Positions 24,701-33,700 of a DNA stretch of 64,000 nucleotides are shown piece by piece. Position numbers and translations under genes: made by a program. The notes beneath the pieces were generated by a model. That model was given only the letters and a program-made list of their open reading frames with translations. It was not told the DNA's origin and made no database searches. Within the stretch, counting starts at the first letter, position 1; every line of letters starts with the position of its first letter. The DNA is from Alitta virens (lineage: Eukaryota; Annelida; Polychaeta; Phyllodocida; Nereididae), in contig OW028573.1 in assembly GCA_932294295.1 (NCBI GenBank), forward strand, positions 2,366,001 through 2,430,000, read 5' to 3'.

Positions 24701-27700
24701 TCTACTGGAATAGGACGCTCTGACACAGACCCATAAACTCTTTGCTGTTATTTGGAGACTGAATGTAATGAAGGCATAGCCCTGGGAACAACATGGATGT
24801 GGATCACCGCAACCAAATCCACACGTTGGAAAAGAAAAACTCTCATAATCAGATCTCACATACAAAGGTATCAGTAAATTTGCCTAAACAATTTAAACAA
24901 AAATTAATATTAAAACCTACTTGTCAAAGAGAAAGACTAACTATAAATGACTACAGACAAGAGACTAACAAGCTATGACTGTGGCAATCTGCTGGAACTG
25001 GCAGTACTTCCTGCAGCCTAACAACAATGTACACCATATCTTCAACACTGCGTGATTGATACAGTGGCCCAAGAAAAAAAAATTTCATACTGGTATTGTC
25101 AACACTTTGTGACTGATACTGAGCGGCACCACAAAAAAAAAAAGATATAGGAATAGATATAGGAATACCTTAATGATAACAGAAAAAGCTCAAGAGTCTT
25201 ACATCTACCGTATTCGCCTAATAATTCTAATCCTTCCAAACCTACCATATAACTCCAATCCAAGCTACCTGCATTGGACATGAAACCAGAATACCAGCCA
25301 GCTCCCTAAGAGGACCCTATCTACAACACTTACACATACTGGAGCTAATCCACTAGAATATATGGTCCCATTCCAACAAGCCTGTGTCTCAGCGCAACTA
25401 GACATCAGCAAGACCTTGAGTCGCAGGATCCACAGGCAGCCTAATGGTAGCGGAGTCATCTGTTACATGATAAACCGCAGTAGGTTTTGCGCACAGTTTG
25501 CAGCACACTACTCTACTTAGTAAAGCCCTGGTCCAAATGCTTTTCCTGGCCGCCCAAAATCCCCACACTAACCAAACTACCAACACAACCAAAAGTGAGA
25601 TGGCAAAAGAAGTTGCGGGCACATGCCTCTTAATGCGTACCCACGTCCTACCACTTAATTTAATAGCATTTAGCAGCATTTCCTCACTCACATCCTTGAC
25701 ATGTGCTCCTCGCAACTGTGGGAAAGACTGAATGGTGGCCTCATGATCAAGGTTGCTTGTAAAGTTAAATTGGCCCTCGACCTTAATGGGAGGAAGAGTC
25801 ACCCTCTGGGACATGTGGATCACATCCTTAGTCCGAGAGGATGGTCTCCACACAGCAATTCCTGGGGAAATATTTTTGGTGCAACTTTTGCCACACACAA
25901 TCATGGTTTTCCTGGGAATCGCATGGCACTCCTGGGAATCGCATGGCACTCCGCATATCCCGAGGCATGGTCAATGATGGTTGGAATATAATTGTTTCCT
26001 TGGGGAGAGGTCACCAGTGGCCCATTAAGTCTAGTGACACCAGCTGCCCTACGCTCTCTGCCCTTGGCATCTCACCCATGGCCGCGTGCACCTTCTTTTT
26101 GCTATGGACCAAACATGTCGGACATTTCATCACCCATTCTCGAATGTCCTTTCTCATGCCTGGCCACACATAAGCCTCTTGCACCTTGCGCATCGTCTTC
26201 ATGTGTGCCATGTTTCCCACTTCTTTATGGGCTTGCTCTATTACTCCTGGTCTGAACGAGGTGGGCAACACTAAACGATGATACTCTGGGGCATATTGGT
26301 ACGGCTTCTGGATGGAGTACAACAGCCCTTTGATCACTTCATATTGGCATTCCTGTACGTTTCCTTCATCCCACTGACTCATGGTTCTCTGTTCTGCCTG
26401 GACCGACTCAGGATCCAACCCGTCATCCAAAACGGAATGTGGCTCATCTCCGGGCAGATCTCCAGGTAACTCCTCTCCCATCCCCCACTCTTCAATGTCA
26501 AAAGTATCCACTCCTGGCTTGATCCTCGCCAGCATGTCCGCCCCTCACGTTCAACTTGCCTTTACTATATTGAACCTTGCAGCCATACTCTGCCAATAGC
26601 ACAGCCCACCTCTGGATCTTGGTATTTTGCAGAGGCTTGTTGTCGGTAAATGCCTCAAACTTTAAACGCAGTGATCAGAGTATATGCTTCCCTCTCTGTG
26701 GCAGCCCAACGTCTCTGTGTACTTGATAGCAGGCGAGACAGGTAACTAATGGGACGTTCCACGTTGTTGGATCTATTTGACACAAAAGTGCCCCTATGGT
26801 CACGTCTGACACTTCGATGTAGAGTAGATACGGGTCATGGGTACGAGGATGTGCCATGACATGGTCACTAATTATTAAATCCTTTAATTGATCGAAACTG
26901 GGGTGGGGGCCTAGCTTAGTGGTAGCATGCTGGGCTTCCAACCACTGGGTCCCGGGTTCAATTCCTGGTTGAGCCTATGTTAAATGGCTGTTTCATCCTT
27001 CGTCTCATTGCCATGGTCCCTACCTGTCCTAATTAGCCCATCAGGTGCAGAAATACAGGACGTAAAGCCCTAATCCACCACCACCACCACCAATTGATCG
27101 AAACTGGCCTGTTCCTGATCATTCCACTGGAACCTGGCGTGCTTGCGAGTGAGCGCCACCAGAGGCTCAGAAACCGCTGCATAATCTGGCATAAACGTCC
27201 TGTAATACCCTGTCATGCCCAAGAATGTGCGGATCTCCTTTACTGTCCTTGGTGGGCACACATCAGATATAGCAGTGACCTTGCCTGGTTCAGCCTTAGT
27301 CTTTTGGCGCTGACAACATATCCCAGTATTTTCACCTCCTGCCCAAACACACACTTCTTGGGATTGAGAGTCAGGTTAAACTGTCTGAACTGCTCTATGA
27401 CAGCCCTCAAGTGATAACATTGCGAGACTATGTCTGGGCTGTACACCATGATATTGGCAACATAAATCATACAACACACTCCTATTAATCCATGGCCCTC
27501 TGAAATTGGGCAGTCACGTTCGACAACCCCATTGGCATGGTCAGGAACTCAAAGAGTCCTCTAAAGCTCACGAAAGCATTCCTTTCCATGCTTGACTGTT
27601 CTTGGGACAACTGGTAAAAACCAGATTTCAAGTCCAGGGTCGAATATACTGAGGAGTCATGGAGTTGATCAAATACATCCTGTATCAAGGGGACTGGGTA

Positions 27701-30700
27701 GCTATCCTTTTTGGTCATCTTATTTACCTTTGTGAAATCGATACAGAAATGCGGCCCATCCGTTAGATCCTTCTTTTCCACAAGTACGACTAGGAAAGCC
27801 CATGGGGATCGAGAAGGGACTATGACCCCTTGGTCCAATAGTTCATCTATCTTCGGGCTTAGGGCCTCATGCTTCATATAAGGCACTGTGTAAGCTCTCT
27901 GCTTGATAGGTGGACCCGTAGTCTCGATCCTCACTGCGTTGGCCGGGTGTTGGCCTAAGGGCTGTCCTGTGGCCGCAAATACATCCAGGTTTCGTGTCAT
28001 ACACTCAGCCACCTCCTGAATGGCTTCTTTTTCTAGTGGTCTGTGCTCCCTGATCCATTGCCAGCATCTTGTTGAGGCGCCCTGACTCTCCAGGCTCAGG
28101 GACTAATGGAAACTTCCATCCACGCCACTGAAAGTGTCCCGCTGCATAGTCCACCATGGCTCCTTTCTGCCTCAACATGTCATGACCCAGAATAGCCTGG
28201 TGGGCTATCCCCTACACTTTGACCACCGGGATCACTCCTACCCGATCCTCCATCACTTGCGTTCTCCCTGACACCTGCAGCTCATGGCCAGTTACTCCCT
28301 GCAGGCCCTAAGTGGTCTGCAGATTTGGCTGTTTCATGTCGGTACACATATCTTTGAATTCCTGGCGCCGCAGCACTGTGTGCGCTGCTCCAGTATCCAC
28401 CAAGGCCTTAATGTGGTGACCTTGGAGCTTGAGCTCCACAAAGGCCCGCCTGGTGGTTTTGACAGATCCCCTGTCCGCCTTGCCCATTGCTTGGCTTGGC
28501 ACTCCTACACTCCCTGCGCAGGTGACCAACCTTGCCGCACAGTGCACATAGGGTTCGTCCATCATCCGTAAATTGTAAGGGCGGCCGCGCTCCTCTTCCT
28601 CTCCCTCCTGATCTTTCCAAAGCCTTTACTGGAGCTTGATGGTGGCCATCAACTTAGTAAACTCTTTGGACATACCATCCATCCGTTGAGTGAGTTCATC
28701 TATCTAGTCCTTTTTCTGCATATCTGCTTTAGCCTCCCGCGGTGGCCCATAAGCACTGATCTCCATGGGCTCCTCTGGAGTGTCCTCAGGAGCACATTCG
28801 TTCAATGCCCTGAACAGACGGTAATCATAAACTTCATGCTTTGCCACCTGCTCCATCGCATCAATGTAGTCGGCCGGGTCACTGTCGCGCACCACCCTCT
28901 CCACCAGCTTCTTGTCTCTCAATCCACGCAAGTTGGACTTTTGGATAACCTAGATCCACCGCTTCCTGGTACTTCCGGCCATACGCTACTGATGCTTCAT
29001 AGGGGCCTTGCTGTACTTTCTCTATTTTGTCAATCAAACATATTTTATTAGAATGCATCCACTTACAACGTGCAAGAAGACCTTTCTTTACATCTCTTTT
29101 CAAGATATACAACTCATAAAATTATAGAATTTTTACATGCTTCTGGTTTCTACTATCAAATATAGATAATTAATTTTTAACCTAGAGAGCCTCTACATAG
29201 CCCAATCAGATGCTGATGAGGCGTTAAACAATAACACACACACACACACACACTCTCTCTTCATGTTTTGACAGAAACGTGTCAGAGAGGGGCTTCCAGA
29301 CGTCCCTCCAAGTAACTTGGTTCGGTGGTTCAGGGACGACGGGTGCCTGCCTCTCCATCTCAGTCCTTAACAATCCCTCAGCGGTTTGGGAGGCCACATA
29401 AACCATGAAACCAGTATATGGCTCTGTCAGTTCCACGTCTGCAAACCATTGACGCAATCTCTTTGTTGAATAGCCGTGAATTCAAACCAAGTCACAATTG
29501 GTCAGTGGCCCTGAGCCAATTGCAATACATACATTTTAACACCAACAGCACTTTCCTCAACTCCCCTAGTAACTTTTTGTCAGGATTCTTCCAGACCTCA
29601 TCTGGTTGTTTTTGCCCCACACATGCTCAGAAGCCATACAATACCTTGGACCAAGACAATAGTCATGAGCACAGCTCTCCCACAATTAACCAATCTAGCC
29701 AGCACCCCTAGGTCTTTGTGCTTGCTCTCCTGGGACCCTCTGGCTGACCCCCATAATCTAAACCCCTTGTTGAGACTATGCCCATTACCTCTTTGACTCC
29801 TATACCCTATTGTCTCTCTCTAACAGAAGCAACAATGGGGGTCAACCCCACCCACAGCCAAGGACCTGCCCAGCCGGACATTACATGTGCAAACACATAT
29901 TCATATTACATACTTATCAATTTGGCATAAACATACATTCACATTTCATACTTATCAATTTGGCATATACATACATTCATATTTTATACTTGGCAATTTT
30001 CATACTTAGCAATTTGGCATTAATACATTACTTGTGTAGTTTATTAGTTTATACTGTTATAGCTTATACCTTTCAGAGAATCATCATTTCAGTGCAGATT
30101 AAAAAGCCCATGCTTTTTACAATTTGACAGTGAACCATTTATGTAATCTCACATGCACATCCATCTGTCAAAAACGGTGTTATGTCCTAGTTATATCTCG
30201 AGCAGGAGGGAGTTAACTAACTGTTTAGTTGGTTATATCCTGACACTGAAAATGATGGGATAGAAGCTACAAAAATATTAGTTAACTCCCGACTATGATG
30301 GATACATATGTATAACTTATACTCCATTACACATATTTACTAATTTGTTTGATTGTTTGATTTCTTTGACTGCTCTCATTACAGTTGGCACTATTGATAT
30401 GTAAACTTTCTTTCACTTATAAAGCGAAAATTGCACTTGATGAGTCATTGGTGATAAGCTCCCTTGATGATTCATACTGGCATTCATGGCAATGGATAAT
30501 CCTGTGTTCACTGAAGCTTGTCATTGAAGACAAGGTTTAGCTGCAGTGACACCACCTGCCCTCTAGTGATAGAAAACTTGGCTAACAGTGATGGATCTTT
30601 CAATGAGTCATAAATGTCTCATTAGTCATCATGGGATAGAATAACTACACTAAAACAAATAGGAGTGTGACTCATCAATGTAGTTTTTAGTTGAAGAAAC

Positions 30701-33700
30701 CAAGGGAATGTTTACATATCAATTCTACCAACTGTAAGCAATGAAAGTACAGTTTTTCACCCAGGAGGGAGTTAGATAACATTTTTAGTTGGTTATATCC
30801 CTCTCAGAACAATAGGAAAACTATCCTGTTAGAGAATAACTGTCAGTATGCATATTAGTACAAAGGTGTTGAATGACTCCAACATCTTATTATCGTTGTC
30901 ATGATTATGGTCACAGTTTTCTCCTGTGTTTGCGCTTTAAATTACATATTCTACGTAATTATTACAACGATAATACTAAAATGCATCAGCATTTTCATTT
31001 CATCTTTCCATATTTGACTGGTATGCAGTTTACTTCTCAATTTAGTTTGGCAGGGGTATGGGGAAGTCCTTGGGAATTCATGCTGACCTTGGAATTCTCC
31101 TATAGGCCAGTAAAAGTAGCATCTCCATCAGCAGCATGTGGTCGGAATACCCATATCAGCCTCTGCTACCTCTTAATTTTGTTAGCATTTTTTAAAACCC
31201 CATTATTTTTTTGTTTTTATACCTTTTTATACTATTTAAAATATATGTTCATTTCACTGAAGCCTGCAACATGAAATACTGTTTTAAATACTTACTCCCA
31301 GTATATTTCGCCGGGGCTTTTTTCAGTGCACTCCGAATGGAAGTGAGTTGAACTATTAGCTCTCACACTTTCACACAACATTTCTGAAACAAACATACAC
31401 TTCAAATTATAAATGAAAAACATAGGCTGGGCTGCAGCAAATCCTCAACAAATGGCCACATGGTGCATAAGCACCATCAACATTGTTCAAAACCTCTTTT
31501 ACAAATTGTTGTTGTTCAGCAACAGGACATTATCAATTGCAATTGTCTGTGATGGACCAGAATAACATACAACAGATAATATAATGAACAGCTGTGTGAA
31601 TTACCATGCCTTTCTGGTATATGACTTAAACATTAAACCTTAGGTCTTCATATTCTAATCCCGTTTGTGTATTTTAACTGCCTATTATGAGGCAAATTAA
31701 ATCAATATCATTACCAATTCTGTAGTATGATACTGCATAATATGTACTTGTATGTTTAGTATCTATAGCTATCAATCTATATTTTGCATGACAAACATGT
31801 TTCTTGGGTTAGCTCGCTGGGTCCCGGGTTCGATTCCCAGTCGAGCCTAAGTTGGATGGCTGTTTCATCCTTCGTCTCATTGCCATGGTCTCTGCCTGAC
31901 CTAATTAGCCCAACTTGTGCAGAAATACAGGACGTAAAGCCCTAATCACACACACACACACACATTCTGAGGTTAGCTTTCAACAAAAGCATACATGCCA
32001 AAGTTTGATGATTGAACTAGGAGTCTAAATAACATCCCTGCCAGTCCTGACATTCACATGTTGTTGTTACATAACAGATAATGGAATGGCTTGCATAATC
32101 ACATGGAGCAACTAGTGTTTCCATGGTAATCCCAGGTGTCACAGAGCAAGGCCCTGCAGGGGTGTAAGTTTTGTGTATTGAGTTGAGACTTTGTGTATTG
32201 GTCAGGGAAATGGTAATTTTGGCTCATTTCCCTTGTTATTTATGTGATATGTAATGTCTAATAGATAAAGAATACAACAATCAGATGAAATATTGACATA
32301 TAAATATATGGTACTAACTTTTTATGGCTTTCATTTATCAAATATGGCATGGTAGGTTAGTAAATGTAGAAAATAAAACAATTTTAGCATTATATTAAGA
32401 TTTTCCATCTTTATGAAAAAAGTAAATGTCAAAATTGAGTTTGGAAAGAGAAAGTACTATAATTGAGATATGACATTGTCAAAATTTCACTCATGGAGGA
32501 TAAATGGTGTTTTGGATATGTAGGTTTGAAAATCAAGATATTTTCATATTTTTCTCTAATGCAATATTGCAAATAATGCGGAAACCGATGCAGTGATAGA
32601 CACTATGTACAAGTACGTCACAGATTCCATTCAACTAACCTTCTTGAAGAAGAGGCCTAAATCAACTAAAAATACATTTCCTACTAATAGATGGTTTGAT
32701 GAAGATTGTAAGCACCTAAAGAAATGTGTGAATGATTATGCTAAACAACATGATCTCTCCATTATATCAAATAAAAATGAATACAGTAATCTAGTTAAAA
32801 TCTACAAGCAGCAAATACAAAGAAAGAAAAGGCAATATCAGCAGCTTAACCGTGAAAATATGGAAAATTTACTTGGTAGAAATCAAGTAGATTGCTGGAA
32901 ACATTGGAATAAATTAAAGAGGCTAGGAACTAACTAACAAATCGAATAGACCAGACCTAATAACTTTTCATGAATACCTTAAGCAACAGTCCAACCCTCC
33001 CTCTTGTGACTACTTTGATAAAGATAATATGGAAACTATTATTACCTCCTTGCAATCCACTCCATACGAGTGCAATAATGACATAGCATCACAAATTTGC
33101 GACTCAGTGATAACAGGGGAGGAAGTGGCCTTACACTTATTACAATACAAAACAACTTGAGGAAGTTGACTGTTTCAAATACTTGGGACATATGTTGACT
33201 AATAAGCGAAACTTGCACAGTAAAATGACCGAATACCTTGTGACTCAGGCCAAAAAAGCAATATTTGCACTACAAGGTGACACTAAGCAGTCATTAGGAT
33301 GTATAACTTCCAAACAATCTTTAAAAATGTTTGACACCTATATACTACCAATCTTAGAATACAATAATGAAATGTGGGCTGGCGAGAAACCCATAAATGA
33401 TTTAGAAAAGTTACAACTGGGATATCTTAAGAATATTTTAGGGGTAAGAAAACAAACATCAACTGGCTGTATATAGTGAGACAGGTAGATTTCCACTACA
33501 TGTTAGACAAAAAGTAAGAATGATAAATTATTGGACAAAATTGGAGAAATTGCCAGATGATAAATTACTGAAGAGATGCCTTAATATTAAAAAAATCTTC
33601 ATACACGTAGAAGTAGCTGGTTTAGCAGAGTGATCAGTATATAAAATACGTGTGGTATAGTCTTCGATGAAAATAATCACAACAATCTTCACAATATCTG

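Larger units (their letters stand above)
21544..30121 (-). mobile_element. Decayed Ty3/Gypsy LTR retrotransposon (with a nested BEL/Pao element)
   Basis: Two long repeats in the same orientation, 21544-22253 and 29524-30121, act as LTRs, with terminal TGTAAAAAGC in element orientation. Between them, on the minus strand, the order is gag, CCHC zinc knuckle, protease, reverse transcriptase, RNase H, integrase and a membrane-segment ORF, as in Ty3/Gypsy elements. A TGGCTCAGGGCC beside the right LTR could be the primer-binding site. The coding frames are broken by frameshifts, a SINE (26902-27091), a non-LTR fragment (29040-29255) and a whole BEL/Pao element (22338-24440). The element is inactive. 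Confidence 0.75.
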
